Numbered from the stretch's first letter, positions 45,194 to 53,828 are shown. The stretch: 64,000 nucleotides of DNA from Alphaproteobacteria bacterium (GCA_016780775.1 JADHLI010000003.1:1-64000); one strand, 5' to 3'. Notes: generated by a model from the sequence alone, not told the origin. Made by a program: numbers and translations.

Positions 45194-45565
45194 GTGACGA
45201 CTGTTTATTTTGACGGCAAATGCGGGCTATGCTCGAAAGAAATCAGCTATTATCAAAAAATAGCCCCTAAAGGCGTTTTTGAATGGCAGGATATCGCCCA
45301 TGATGCTTCTGCGCTTAAGCCCCTCAATATATCGCAAGCAGATGCGCTTAGGCTCTTGCATGCAAAAGATAAAAAGGGGGAGATGCATATCGGCGTCGAT
45401 GCCTTTATCCTGATCTGGAACGAATTGTCTATTGGCTGGCGGTTTTTGTCTGTATTGGCTGGCCTGCCTATAATTCGGCCTATTTTAGGCTGGGTCTATC
45501 GCCGATTTGCCAGCTATCGTTTTGCCCGACTGGAGCATTGCCAGATAGCTGCCAAAGGTTCATGA
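45194..45565 (+). CDS. DCC-motif (DUF393) thiol-oxidoreductase-like protein
   Basis: 123 residues. It starts MTTVYFDGKCGLCSKEISYYQ with the DxxCxxC motif that defines the DCC family, a thioredoxin-like group. The C-terminal half (GLPIIRPILGWVYRRFASYRFAR) is typical as well. The start is a GTG behind AGGGG. It stands alone on the plus strand, with a 29-codon open frame 45 bases downstream. Confidence 0.85.
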   Translation: MTTVYFDGKCGLCSKEISYYQKIAPKGVFEWQDIAHDASALKPLNISQADALRLLHAKDKKGEMHIGVDAFILIWNELSIGWRFLSVLAGLPIIRPILGWVYRRFASYRFARLEHCQIAAKGS

Positions 45566-45610
45566 TGGGCGTGGATATAACCATGCAAAATTTTTAAAAG
45601 GTGAACGCAG

Positions 45611-45700
45611 ATGAACCTTGAGCCGCTCATTTATCTGATTATCGGAATTGGCTGTATTTTTATTTATCGTTTGATGAAGAAAAGATGGTCTGGAAAATAG
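45611..45700 (+). CDS. Putative 29-residue single-pass membrane peptide
   Basis: A short frame, MNLEPLIYLIIGIGCIFIYR followed by LMKKRWSGK and a TAG stop. One hydrophobic helix is followed by a positively charged tail, the positive-inside layout of small membrane proteins. AAGGTG lies 7 bases before the ATG. It follows the DCC gene on the same strand. The function is unknown; the ribosome site and composition make it a reasonable candidate, not a certain gene. Confidence 0.45.
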   Translation: MNLEPLIYLIIGIGCIFIYRLMKKRWSGK

Positions 45701-45727
45701 CTGCCAGCAGGATTGTTTAAGGCCGTC

Positions 45728-46699
45728 CTAGCGCTGATATAGCCAGTCATCTATCAGACGGCGTGATATGGAAAGCTGGCGCGGTAGAAACTTGCCTTGT
45801 GCCTCAAAGTTCAACAGCTCATCTCTGGTAAACCATTGGGCATCCTCGATCTCATCATGGTTGATCTGTAATTCAGTGCTCAGCGCTTTTGCATGTAAGC
45901 CTAGCATGAGTGACGAAGGGAAAGGCCATGGCTGGGAATGCTGATAGCGGATATCGCCAACCTGAACGCCAACTTCCTCATACACTTCTCGTGCAGTTGC
46001 ATGTTCTATTGTCTCGCCTGGCTCAACAAACCCTGCAAGCGTAGAATACATACCCTCTGGCCAGATAGCTTGCCTGCCTAGTAATACCCGCTCCCCATCA
46101 CGTACTAGCATAATTACGGCTGGGTCTGTACGCGGAAAATGCATTTCCCCGCAGCTAGCAGAGCCACATTTCCTTTGATGCCCTAATTTTTGTACAATCG
46201 TTTTTTGTCCACATCGTCCACAATAAATATGCCGATAATGCCAATAGAGCATCGCGCGTGCATAGGCCATAACAGAGCCATCGCGCCCATCTATCATGGG
46301 GCCTATTTCGCGTAATTCGGCAAAGTAGCTTTGTTGGGAAAACTGGCTGGCTAACCGCTCTTCTGGCAGGTCAGATACATCTAATGCAAATAGATAGCGT
46401 GCCTCGGCAGCATCAGCGCGCTTGCCAAGATAAATAAGCTGGCGATGCGGGGCAACCAGCCCTGCTGCCTCTGTTGCCGCCAAAAATATAGGCTCAGGCT
46501 TGCCATGCTGTTCTGCCTCGCCAGCAAATAGGCCGCGATATTGCCAATGCGGGGTTATCAGGGCACTAGCCACATTTCCATGCAGAAATTCATGTGGGTT
46601 ATGATGGGCATCACGCGTTAGCGCATCTCGGTCAAGTCCACCAAAACCTAAATGATTAGGGACATATTCAGTTAAACGGTAAGCATCAAAATCAGTCAT
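45728..46699 (-). CDS. nudC: NAD+ diphosphatase NudC (Nudix, zinc-ribbon)
   Basis: 323 residues. The zinc ribbon is CGRCGQKT...CGSASCGE, followed by FPRTDPAVIMLV. The Nudix box is GFVEPGETIEHATAREVYEE, continuing into VGV, and the NADH pyrophosphatase tail SQPWPFPSSLMLG identifies the NudC branch. It hydrolyses NAD(H) or removes NAD caps from RNA. It is a separate unit from the purine genes because a strong terminator precedes it. Confidence 0.93.
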   Translation of the reverse strand: MTDFDAYRLTEYVPNHLGFGGLDRDALTRDAHHNPHEFLHGNVASALITPHWQYRGLFAGEAEQHGKPEPIFLAATEAAGLVAPHRQLIYLGKRADAAEARYLFALDVSDLPEERLASQFSQQSYFAELREIGPMIDGRDGSVMAYARAMLYWHYRHIYCGRCGQKTIVQKLGHQRKCGSASCGEMHFPRTDPAVIMLVRDGERVLLGRQAIWPEGMYSTLAGFVEPGETIEHATAREVYEEVGVQVGDIRYQHSQPWPFPSSLMLGLHAKALSTELQINHDEIEDAQWFTRDELLNFEAQGKFLPRQLSISRRLIDDWLYQR

Positions 46700-46765
46700 A
46701 ATCTAGCTACTTTAGAAATAAATAATGATGCATGCAATGGAAATAGCCAGAGCTATGTATAAGGG

Positions 46766-46803
46766 TAGAAAAATACAGGCGCAAAAGGTAGTGGCTGCGC
46801 CTG
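46766..46803 (-). terminator. Rho-independent terminator after the NCS2 permease
   Basis: Arms CAGGCGCA (46776-46783) and TGCGCCTG (46796-46803) form a perfect 8-base GC-rich stem around a 12-base loop. On the minus strand it is followed by TATTTTT. It lies 15 bases after the permease stop and separates the urate operon from nudC. Confidence 0.8.
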
Positions 46804-46817
46804 CATCTCCTTTAATT

Positions 46818-48095
46818 TTAGTCAATTTCCTCTGGCAGCATTAGGTTTAAAACCACGGCCAATACAGCAATAGGTAATAAACCAGAGACCATCAATCTTT
46901 CAAGACTATCTGGCAGATGTTGCATAGATTGCGGCACTGCCTGAAGGCCAAGTCCAACAGAGAGCGAAATGGCCATGATAATCATGTTTCGGCGATTCCA
47001 ATTCACATCTGAAAGCATATTGATACCAGCCGATACCACCATGCCAAACATCAAAATGACGCCCCCACCAAGTACCGAGATAGGCATTGCTGCTACAACC
47101 GCACCAATCTTTGGAATAAGTCCGCAAGCAATAAGGAACAAGCCAGCAATCGTTACTACTCCGCGGCTCATCACCCCGGTCATGGAGATCAGGCCAACAT
47201 TCTGGCTAAATGAGGTGTTCGGCAGACCACCAAAAACGCCTGCAACTGCACTGCCTAGACCATCTGCATAGGTGCCGCCTGACAGCTCTTTGTCCTTTGC
47301 TTCACGCCCGCTGCCCCCTTTGGTAATTGCCGAGATATCGCCAACTGTTTCAATTGCACTGATGATAGAGATAAGACACATGCTAACAATGGCAAAGGCT
47401 TGAAATTCAATACCATATTTGAACGGCTCTGGTAGGGCAAACCACGCCGCGTTGCTAACAGCATCAAAATTAACCGCACCTGTGAAAATGCCAGCTACAT
47501 AACCAGCAACCAGACCCAGCAAAATAGCTGCAGAATTAGGCAAGCCCTTGGAATAAAACTTAAAGCCAAGCGCAACAATGATCACCAAAATAGCGAGGCC
47601 CCAGCGGCTGAAATCACCCCAAGCTGGATTTTCCATCTGGAAGCTTGCGGCGCCACCTGCAGCGTATTTTATTCCCACTGGCAACAGATAAAGACCAATT
47701 GCCATAATGATCATGCCGGTAACAAGTGGCGGGAACCAATGGCGTATTTTGCCAATAATACTGCCAAGTAGGGCATGGAAGATACCCGCTACGACAACGG
47801 CACCAAATAGCGCGGCAACCCCGCTTGTTTTCACGATAGTTATCATAATTGGCACGAAGGCAAAGCTGGTACCCTGCATCACTGGCAGACGCGCACCCAC
47901 AGGCCCAAAGCCAATAGTTTGCATTAAAGTTGCTATACCGGCAAAAAGCATTGCCATCTGGATTAAAAAGACAGTGTCGGTTCCGCCAAAGGCAAATCCG
48001 GCAGCGCCTGCGATTATGATGGAAGGTGTTACGTTACTAGCAAACATAGCTAGAACATGTTGCATACCAAGTGCAATGCGAGGCCCCATTGGCAC
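46818..48095 (-). CDS. NCS2 family purine (urate/xanthine) permease, leader interrupted by a stop codon
   Basis: About 425 residues from the GTG at 48095. QHVLAMFASNVTPSIIIAG, QTIGFGPVGARLPVMQGTSF with its substrate-contact QG, and the late SAIETVGDISAITKGG and GGLPNTSFSQNVGLISMTGV are core motifs of the nucleobase:cation symporter-2 family. About 14 hydrophobic segments are present. Its position next to urate-degrading genes points to urate or xanthine import. The better upstream start (ATG at 48152, behind AAGGGGGA) is followed in frame by 13 codons, a TAG, then codons joining this frame. If the TAG is real, translation must start at the GTG 48095 or the ATG 48089, where GAGG gives a modest ribosome site. 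Confidence 0.85.
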   Translation of the reverse strand: MPMGPRIALGMQHVLAMFASNVTPSIIIAGAAGFAFGGTDTVFLIQMAMLFAGIATLMQTIGFGPVGARLPVMQGTSFAFVPIMITIVKTSGVAALFGAVVVAGIFHALLGSIIGKIRHWFPPLVTGMIIMAIGLYLLPVGIKYAAGGAASFQMENPAWGDFSRWGLAILVIIVALGFKFYSKGLPNSAAILLGLVAGYVAGIFTGAVNFDAVSNAAWFALPEPFKYGIEFQAFAIVSMCLISIISAIETVGDISAITKGGSGREAKDKELSGGTYADGLGSAVAGVFGGLPNTSFSQNVGLISMTGVMSRGVVTIAGLFLIACGLIPKIGAVVAAMPISVLGGGVILMFGMVVSAGINMLSDVNWNRRNMIIMAISLSVGLGLQAVPQSMQHLPDSLERLMVSGLLPIAVLAVVLNLMLPEEID

Positions 48096-48152
48096 CTCAT
48101 AGTTTGGATACTACAATTGTGCTGCAGTCCCCAGATCTTTATCATTAGTCAT
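48096..48152 (-). other. In-frame leader of the NCS2 permease containing an amber codon
   Basis: From ATG 48152 the frame reads MTNDKDLGTAAQL, then TAG (48111-48113), then YPNYE directly into the annotated permease frame. The ATG has a strong ribosome site and lies 48 bases after the allA stop, exactly where an operon partner should start. NCS2 proteins normally have an N-terminal tail of this length before the first helix. So the TAG looks like a nonsense change in an otherwise intact gene. Confidence 0.75.
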
Positions 48153-48199
48153 AATTTTCCCCCTTATTACTAATGTTAAAATTATCTGGTTTGTATTCC

Positions 48200-48682
48200 C
48201 TACTTTTCTATAACCATATCCTCATCAAACCAGAACTCTTCAAGGTTCTTGTCATTGCCAATTCTATCGACAACAGCAAAAAGCCCCGGAGCCTCTAATG
48301 GCGTTAAAACGCCATGCCAAATATTACAGTGGTAATTCACCCCAACTGATGGCGGGGTAATGAAAGCCTGCACATTGCTAGGCTGGCCATTATCATCTTC
48401 TGCAACCACGACTAAAAAGGGATGTTCGTGAAGCGGCAAGAAGGCTTGCGAGCCAAGTGGATGTCGCTCCATCATCTCCAGCCGATAGGGCAGCGCTCGT
48501 GGCTCGGCATCAAATAGGCTGATACCAGCCCTCCCATCACCAACAAAATCTAGCTTTGCCAAATTGTGATAGCGTGCGCATTTCCCTTGATTAATCATTT
48601 TGTCAGGCATTTGACGCGCACAAATAACATCACCAAACTGGGCAAAAATCTGGGCATCAAAAGGTTTTGCTTGCAGTCTCAT
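48200..48682 (-). CDS. allA: Ureidoglycolate lyase AllA
   Basis: 160 residues. FAQFGDVI near the start, FLPLHEHPFLVVVA, AFITPPSVGVNYHCNIWHG and FAVVDRIG are the conserved AllA cupin-type motifs. It splits ureidoglycolate into glyoxylate and urea, the last step of allantoin breakdown. The start ATG is separated from the allE stop by 8 bases, and the purine permease follows. Confidence 0.92.
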   Translation of the reverse strand: MRLQAKPFDAQIFAQFGDVICARQMPDKMINQGKCARYHNLAKLDFVGDGRAGISLFDAEPRALPYRLEMMERHPLGSQAFLPLHEHPFLVVVAEDDNGQPSNVQAFITPPSVGVNYHCNIWHGVLTPLEAPGLFAVVDRIGNDKNLEEFWFDEDMVIEK

Positions 48683-48690
48683 ATCTTTTA

Positions 48691-49527
48691 TTACCTCAAA
48701 CCCAAGGGGGTGAGGGGCATATGCCGGTTCACATCTTTATATAACAAATAGCGGAAAGGTTCTGTGCCAGCGGCATAGCAAGCTTGCGGACAAAAAGCAC
48801 GCAGCCACATATAATCCCCTTCCGATACCTCTATCCAGCGCCCATTTAAATAATAAACACCCTTGCCTTGCAACACATAAAGCCCATGTTCCATCACATG
48901 CGTTTCCGCAAAAGGGATGCAGCCACCCGGCTGAAAAGTGACAATATTGACATGCATGTCGTGGCGCAAATCATCTGGCGCAACAAAGCGTGTGGTAGCC
49001 CAAATACCATCTGTATCTGGCATTTCTATTGCTGGTGTATCGCTATCTGTGGTTACAAACGCATCTGGGGCATCAACACCTTCTACCACTTGATAACGCT
49101 TTCGTATCCAGTGAAAATGACAGGGGCTGCTCGCGCTATTCTCTAATCGCCAATTAAGGCCAGCAGGAAGATAGACATAGCTACCGCTGCGCAAGTCTGC
49201 CTCGCTATCGCCATAATATAATTTAGCTTGTCCACCGACCACAAATAGAACCGATTGTGCAGATAAGTCGTCCTCTGGCTTTTGGCTGCCACCGCCCGCG
49301 CCAACTTCCATCAAATAGTGCGAAAAGGTTTCCGCAAAGCCGGTCATAGGACGGGCGAGCACCCATAGGCGCGTTGCCTGCCAATGGGGCAAAAAGCTGG
49401 TCACAATATCTGTTTGAACGTCGCTTGGCATAAAAGCAAAGCTGTCTGTGAATATAGCCCTGTCGGCTAATCTCTCAGATTGTGGCGGCAGGCCTCCTTG
49501 AGGCACATGATAATTTGTATAGGACAC
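48691..49527 (-). CDS. allE: (S)-ureidoglycine aminohydrolase AllE (bicupin)
   Basis: 278 residues with two cupin halves. The ligand-binding half has ETHVMEHGLYVLQGKGVYYL and GDYMWLRAFCPQACYAAG, the manganese-site region of the UGlyAH family. AllE converts ureidoglycine, made from allantoate, into ureidoglycolate. Its presence implies that an allantoate amidohydrolase (AllC) exists elsewhere, since none is in the window. It lies between the allantoinase fusion and allA. Confidence 0.92.
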   Translation of the reverse strand: MSYTNYHVPQGGLPPQSERLADRAIFTDSFAFMPSDVQTDIVTSFLPHWQATRLWVLARPMTGFAETFSHYLMEVGAGGGSQKPEDDLSAQSVLFVVGGQAKLYYGDSEADLRSGSYVYLPAGLNWRLENSASSPCHFHWIRKRYQVVEGVDAPDAFVTTDSDTPAIEMPDTDGIWATTRFVAPDDLRHDMHVNIVTFQPGGCIPFAETHVMEHGLYVLQGKGVYYLNGRWIEVSEGDYMWLRAFCPQACYAAGTEPFRYLLYKDVNRHMPLTPLGLR

Positions 49528-49577
49528 CTATTTACAAAGACTCCGTCTGTTTTTTACAAAATCTCGTTCCGCTCCAG

Positions 49578-50999
49578 CTAAAGCTTATCACGTAAACGCA
49601 AAATAGCAATCTTTTGAACTTGGTTGCAGGCTTCGGCAAACTCTGCATCTGGATTATGTTCTAGTCTTGTCTGGAAGGCGTGTAGAATTTCCTGCTTATT
49701 CAGGCCTTTGACCGCGATAATAAAGGGATGGCCAAATTTTTCTATATAGGCAGTATTTAAATCTGTGAATTTTGCAATTTCTTGGGCATTGAGATTGTCA
49801 AGGCCAGCAGAAGCTTGCTCTTGAGTGCTACTCTTGGTTAGTTTTCCCTGCTGGGCAAGCTTTCCAGCTAGGTCAGGATGGGCGCGCAATACAGCGAGCT
49901 GTTTCTCATAACCAGCTGCCCGAAATGCGCGGCAAAGGGCGCTATGCACCCCCTCGGCACTGTCATGAGCGGGGCCTAGCTCAAGGGCAAAGGCATCCTC
50001 AGCAACCCATGCAGAATCTTCAAAAATACCCCCGAAAGCTGTTATAAACTCCTGCCTATTCATGGCACTAGGGCGGTTTGCATGGGCCTTAGCATCAAAT
50101 GGGTGGGCTTTTTGCCAATGACGTGCAATATCCAGACGCCGCGTAACCCACACCTTTTCATGCGATTGCACATAGTCAAGGAAGCGGCGCAAAGCCTGAA
50201 TACGCCCTGGCCGCCCAACCAAGCGGCAATGCAAGCCCACAGTAAGCATTTTTGGCGCACCTGCCATGCCTTCTGAATAAAGCGCATCAAAGCTATCTTT
50301 TAAATAGCTATAGAACTGGTCGCCTGAATTAAAGCCTTGCGGGGCGGCAAAGCGCATATCATTAGCATCTAGCGTGTAGGGAATTATCAGTTGAGGCTTG
50401 TTATCTTCTACATGCCAATAGGGCAGGTCGTCCGCATAGCTATCTGATATATACTCAAAACCGCCTATCTGGCTTATCAGCGAGACGGTATTTACCGAAC
50501 AGCGTCCTGTATACCAGCCGCGTGGTTTCTCGCCCGTTACTTGATAGTGAAGCTCTATCGCAGCCTCAATATGTGCGCGTTCCTCTTCAATAGAAAAATC
50601 CTTATATTCAATCCATTTATAGCCATGGCTGGCAATTTCCCAACCTGCTTGCTGCATGGCCAGAACCTGATCAGGATTACGCGCCAGCGCAGTTGCAACC
50701 CCATAGATAGTTAACGGAATATCCGCATCTAAAAACAAATCATGCAACCGCCAAAATCCAGCTCTAGCGCCATATTCATAGATAGATTCCATATTCCAAT
50801 GACGCTGGTTATCCCACGGCTGGGCACCAACAATTTCAGACAGAAAAGCTTCGGAATGTGTATCGCCATGGAGCAGGCAATTCTCGCCGCCTTCTTCGTA
50901 ATTCAACACAAACTGCACCGCGATATGCGCGCCATTTGGCCAGCTTGGATGCGGCGGCCGGCCTCTATAGCCTGCCATATCACGGATATATCGTGTCAT
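49578..50999 (-). CDS. PuuE allantoinase fused to OHCU decarboxylase
   Basis: 473 residues, two domains. Residues 1-305 form a polysaccharide-deacetylase-fold allantoinase of the PuuE type: HIAVQFVLNYEEGGEN, GVATALARNPDQVLAM, EIASHGYKWIEY and RGWYTGRCSVNT. After a short linker, residues about 315-473 are 2-oxo-4-hydroxy-4-carboxy-5-ureidoimidazoline decarboxylase: FEDSAWVAEDAF, LRAHPDLAGKLA with the catalytic histidine and FGHPFIIAVKG. The fusion thus carries the last step to S-allantoin and its ring opening. The ATG at 50999 has AGAGGG 5 bases upstream; the longer start at 51047 has none. First gene of a minus-strand operon, divergent from the HIU hydrolase. Confidence 0.93.
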   Translation of the reverse strand: MTRYIRDMAGYRGRPPHPSWPNGAHIAVQFVLNYEEGGENCLLHGDTHSEAFLSEIVGAQPWDNQRHWNMESIYEYGARAGFWRLHDLFLDADIPLTIYGVATALARNPDQVLAMQQAGWEIASHGYKWIEYKDFSIEEERAHIEAAIELHYQVTGEKPRGWYTGRCSVNTVSLISQIGGFEYISDSYADDLPYWHVEDNKPQLIIPYTLDANDMRFAAPQGFNSGDQFYSYLKDSFDALYSEGMAGAPKMLTVGLHCRLVGRPGRIQALRRFLDYVQSHEKVWVTRRLDIARHWQKAHPFDAKAHANRPSAMNRQEFITAFGGIFEDSAWVAEDAFALELGPAHDSAEGVHSALCRAFRAAGYEKQLAVLRAHPDLAGKLAQQGKLTKSSTQEQASAGLDNLNAQEIAKFTDLNTAYIEKFGHPFIIAVKGLNKQEILHAFQTRLEHNPDAEFAEACNQVQKIAILRLRDKL

Positions 51000-51160
51000 A
51001 TTGCCCTCTTGATAGCGTGTTTGTAAAAGTGGGAACGCTGTGTCCATTTCAAAGTATCTCTAAAAACAGGATTGATCTCAAATATAAAATCAGTGAGATT
51101 TACAAATGGACGCTTTTGAACCTGCGCCCGATTTTATGCTTTAAGGGGGAAAAGCTAAAA

Positions 51161-51517
51161 ATGGCTAAAGGCTTTTTAACAACGCATGTTCTGGATACTG
51201 CTAGAGGCTGTCCAGCTGCTGGCCTCACTATCCGCTTATTCAGCGTGGATGGCCAGCAACTTACCGAAATCGCTGCGATGATCACCAATGAAGATGGCCG
51301 AACCGATGGCCCAATATTGCCAGCTGATAATTTCAGAACGGGTGGATATCAGTTAGCTTTTGCAGCTGGGGACTATTTGCGCCGACAAGGGCATGATGAT
51401 GATATTTTGTTTCTGGATGAGGTTATTGTGCGCTTTGGCATCAATAATGCGGATCAGCATTATCATGTGCCATTACTGCTATCACCTTATGGCTATTCGA
51501 CCTATAGAGGTAGCTAG
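51161..51517 (+). CDS. 5-hydroxyisourate hydrolase (transthyretin-like)
   Basis: 118 residues. The transthyretin-like ends of the HIUase family are intact: FLTTHVLDTARGCPA at the N-terminus (catalytic His), a central NEDGRTDGP and the C-terminal signature YHVPLLLSPYGYSTYRGS. It hydrolyses the product of urate oxidation to OHCU. The ORF is open much further upstream, but AAGGGGGA before the ATG at 51161 fixes the start. The stop codon touches the PuuD start. Confidence 0.94.
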   Translation: MAKGFLTTHVLDTARGCPAAGLTIRLFSVDGQQLTEIAAMITNEDGRTDGPILPADNFRTGGYQLAFAAGDYLRRQGHDDDILFLDEVIVRFGINNADQHYHVPLLLSPYGYSTYRGS

Positions 51518-52774
51518 ATGGATGTAGGGCTTCTTACAACTTTCCTGACAAGTTGGGCAGAATTTGCGGTGCGCTGGCTACATGTGATAACCGCAATTGC
51601 ATGGATTGGTTCTTCTTTTTATTTTATCGCGCTGGATTTGGGCTTGCGTAAACATGACCAATTGCCTGCGGGTGCTGCTGGTGATGAATGGCAAGTGCAT
51701 GGTGGTGGGTTTTATCATATCCAGAAATATTTAATCGCGCCTGCACATCTGCCAGAACATCTGACGTGGTTTAAGTGGGAATCTTATGCAACGTGGCTGT
51801 CTGGTTTTGCGCTGTTGGCGATAGTCTATTATGGCAGTGCTGATTTATATCTAATCGATGCTGAAAAGCTAGAACTTACAACTCTTGCGGCGATAGCATT
51901 ATCCATAGGCTCGCTTGTTCTGGTTTGGGGTATTTACAGCCTGTTATGCCGCTCCTCTCTAGGCCAGAACGCTACGTTGCTTATGGTGATATTATATCTG
52001 TTTTTAGTCGCCCTTTCATGGGGATTTCACCAGATTTTCACAGGCCGTGCTGCGTTTATCCATCTTGGCGCGGTAACCGCAACTATTATGTCTGCTAATG
52101 TGTTTATGGTGATTATCCCAAACCAGAAAATTGTGGTTGCAGATTTAAAAGCTGGACGCACGCCAGATGCAAAATATGGCCAGATTGCAAAGCAACGATC
52201 TACCCATAATAACTATCTGACTTTGCCTGTGATATTCCTGATGCTATCGAACCATTACCCGCTAGCCTTTGCGACCGAATATAGCTGGATTATCGCGAGT
52301 TTAGTGTTTTTGATGGGTGTAACAATACGCCATTATTTCAATACGCGTCATGCCCGCAAAGGTAACCCGCGCTGGACATGGGCGGCAACTGCACTCATCT
52401 TCCTTGTGATTATGGCCTTATCGCTTGCGCCGCTGATGCATAGAGATGATTTAGCAGAGACACAAACGCGCGCAAACGTTATGACGCTTAGCCCAGAGTT
52501 GCAAAAAAGGGCAAATCACCCCCTATTTGAAGAGGTGGGATATATTGTTGAAGGGCGCTGTAGTATGTGTCACGCAGCAGAGCCTTTATGGGAGGGGATA
52601 ATCGTTGCGCCAAAGAACCTGCATTTGGAGACGAGCGCAGATATTCTAACCCAAGCAGAGGCAATCTATCTGCATTCAGCCATATCCCATGCTATGCCGC
52701 CTGCAAATATCACCTATATGGAAGAAGGGGAGCGCGCACTAATTCGGCGCTGGTATCACGGGCAAAAAAAATAG
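51518..52774 (+). CDS. puuD: Membrane urate hydroxylase PuuD with C-terminal cytochrome c
   Basis: 418 residues. About eight membrane helices begin with RWLHVITAIAWIGSSFYFIALDLGL and contain SFYF-, WESYATWLSG- and HFN-type regions of the PuuD family. The last 70 residues are a periplasmic c-type domain with one heme motif, CSMCH (348-352), and a distal methionine in HAMPPANITYM. PuuD oxidises urate and passes electrons to the respiratory chain, so this organism does not need a soluble urate oxidase. The gene begins directly at the HIUase stop, forming a two-gene plus-strand unit. Confidence 0.94.
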   Translation: MDVGLLTTFLTSWAEFAVRWLHVITAIAWIGSSFYFIALDLGLRKHDQLPAGAAGDEWQVHGGGFYHIQKYLIAPAHLPEHLTWFKWESYATWLSGFALLAIVYYGSADLYLIDAEKLELTTLAAIALSIGSLVLVWGIYSLLCRSSLGQNATLLMVILYLFLVALSWGFHQIFTGRAAFIHLGAVTATIMSANVFMVIIPNQKIVVADLKAGRTPDAKYGQIAKQRSTHNNYLTLPVIFLMLSNHYPLAFATEYSWIIASLVFLMGVTIRHYFNTRHARKGNPRWTWAATALIFLVIMALSLAPLMHRDDLAETQTRANVMTLSPELQKRANHPLFEEVGYIVEGRCSMCHAAEPLWEGIIVAPKNLHLETSADILTQAEAIYLHSAISHAMPPANITYMEEGERALIRRWYHGQKK

Positions 52775-52822
52775 GTAAAGACCAAAATAAGCGCAAAATT
52801 AGCAGCAGGCTTTTTTGCATGT

Positions 52823-52870
52823 ATTAAATCAGGCTGGTATTAAATTAGGCTGATATTAAATAAAGCTGGG
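52823..52870. repeat. Three imperfect 16-bp direct repeats before the hydrolase gene
   Basis: ATTAAATCAGGCTGGT, ATTAAATTAGGCTGAT and ATTAAATAAAGCTGGG follow one another without a gap. They lie 33 bases upstream of the hydrolase start. The repeat could be regulatory or simply slipped sequence. Confidence 0.7.
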
Positions 52871-52902
52871 CGACAGATTAGAAGAAGGTGTATGTGGCGT
52901 GA

Positions 52903-53790
52903 ATGGATAATATATCAAAACCAGCAGATTATATTTCAAATAATAGTGGTTTTTGCTTTGCAGATACACCTATTACCGATTTTGATACTGCCTATGATAA
53001 CGCTCTGGCAGTACCAACAACTGCAAGCTATATCAGCGCTTGGGAAGAAAAGGCACCGGCATTTCGGGCTAGGTGGCCAAGCAGTCAGCTTGATTTGGCT
53101 TATGGGATGGGCACGCGAAATCGCTATGATATGTTTCTGCCTGACCAGACGCCAAAAGGCACTCTTGTTTTTATTCATGGCGGCTATTGGCGCCGATTTG
53201 ATAAATCATACTTCTCCCATCTAGCTAGGGGTGCGCTGGAACAAGGCTGGCAGGTCGCTATCCCCAGCTATACGCTAGCTCCTGATGTCCGCATTACCGA
53301 TATTGTAGCAGAGATGGCCGCAGCCATTAATCATATCTGCAAGGCTGGAGAAGGGCCCATTGCGCTGGCTGGACATTCAGCAGGGGGGCATCTGGTGAGC
53401 CGTCTTGCCTGCGCAGATACCGCCTTGTCAGCTGAAGTTCAGGCGCGCTTGTGCCATGTTACGTCTATTAGCGGGGTGCATGATTTGCGTCCAATCCTCA
53501 AACTGGAGATTAACGCAGATATTCGTCTAGACCCTGAAGAAGCCCTTGCGCAAAGCCCGGCTCTGTTAGAACCGCTGGCAGATCTAGCGTTCTCTTGTAT
53601 TGTGGGTGCCGACGAATTACCTGAGTTCGTGCGCCAAAGCGGCGTTCTGGCAAATATCTGGTCAGGCTTTGGTATAGATACGGGTAGCTGGCAGGTTAAA
53701 GGCCGACATCATTTTGATATTATTGATGACTTGCAGAAAGGGAATGCAGCCCTTACGCTTCATATATTGGGGATAGAGACGCTGTCCTAA
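52903..53790 (+). CDS. Alpha/beta hydrolase, kynurenine formamidase (AFMID)-like
   Basis: 295 residues. The oxyanion-hole motif FIHGGYWRRFDKSYFS and nucleophile LAGHSAGGHLVSRL are typical of the AFMID-like esterases, with a possible catalytic Asp near GADELPEF and His in GRHHFDIIDDL. It may hydrolyse N-formylkynurenine or another formamide or ester. The ORF has no clear ribosome site, so the start at 52903 is provisional. It stands between the urate operon and the aldolase gene. Confidence 0.78.
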   Translation: MDNISKPADYISNNSGFCFADTPITDFDTAYDNALAVPTTASYISAWEEKAPAFRARWPSSQLDLAYGMGTRNRYDMFLPDQTPKGTLVFIHGGYWRRFDKSYFSHLARGALEQGWQVAIPSYTLAPDVRITDIVAEMAAAINHICKAGEGPIALAGHSAGGHLVSRLACADTALSAEVQARLCHVTSISGVHDLRPILKLEINADIRLDPEEALAQSPALLEPLADLAFSCIVGADELPEFVRQSGVLANIWSGFGIDTGSWQVKGRHHFDIIDDLQKGNAALTLHILGIETLS

Positions 53791-53828
53791 GGCTTATAGT
53801 TTTCTGATTTTAAGAGAGGGTTAGGGAT

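Noticed and set aside
46728-46830. Tiny minus-strand frame starting MQAQPLPFAP across the terminator
   Set aside because: AAGGAG touches the ATG without the normal spacing and the frame overlaps the terminator stem.
50858-51160. Extension of the HIU hydrolase frame 101 codons upstream
   Set aside because: It would overlap the 5' end of the divergent allantoinase gene, and homologues start at the ATG at 51161, which has a strong ribosome site.
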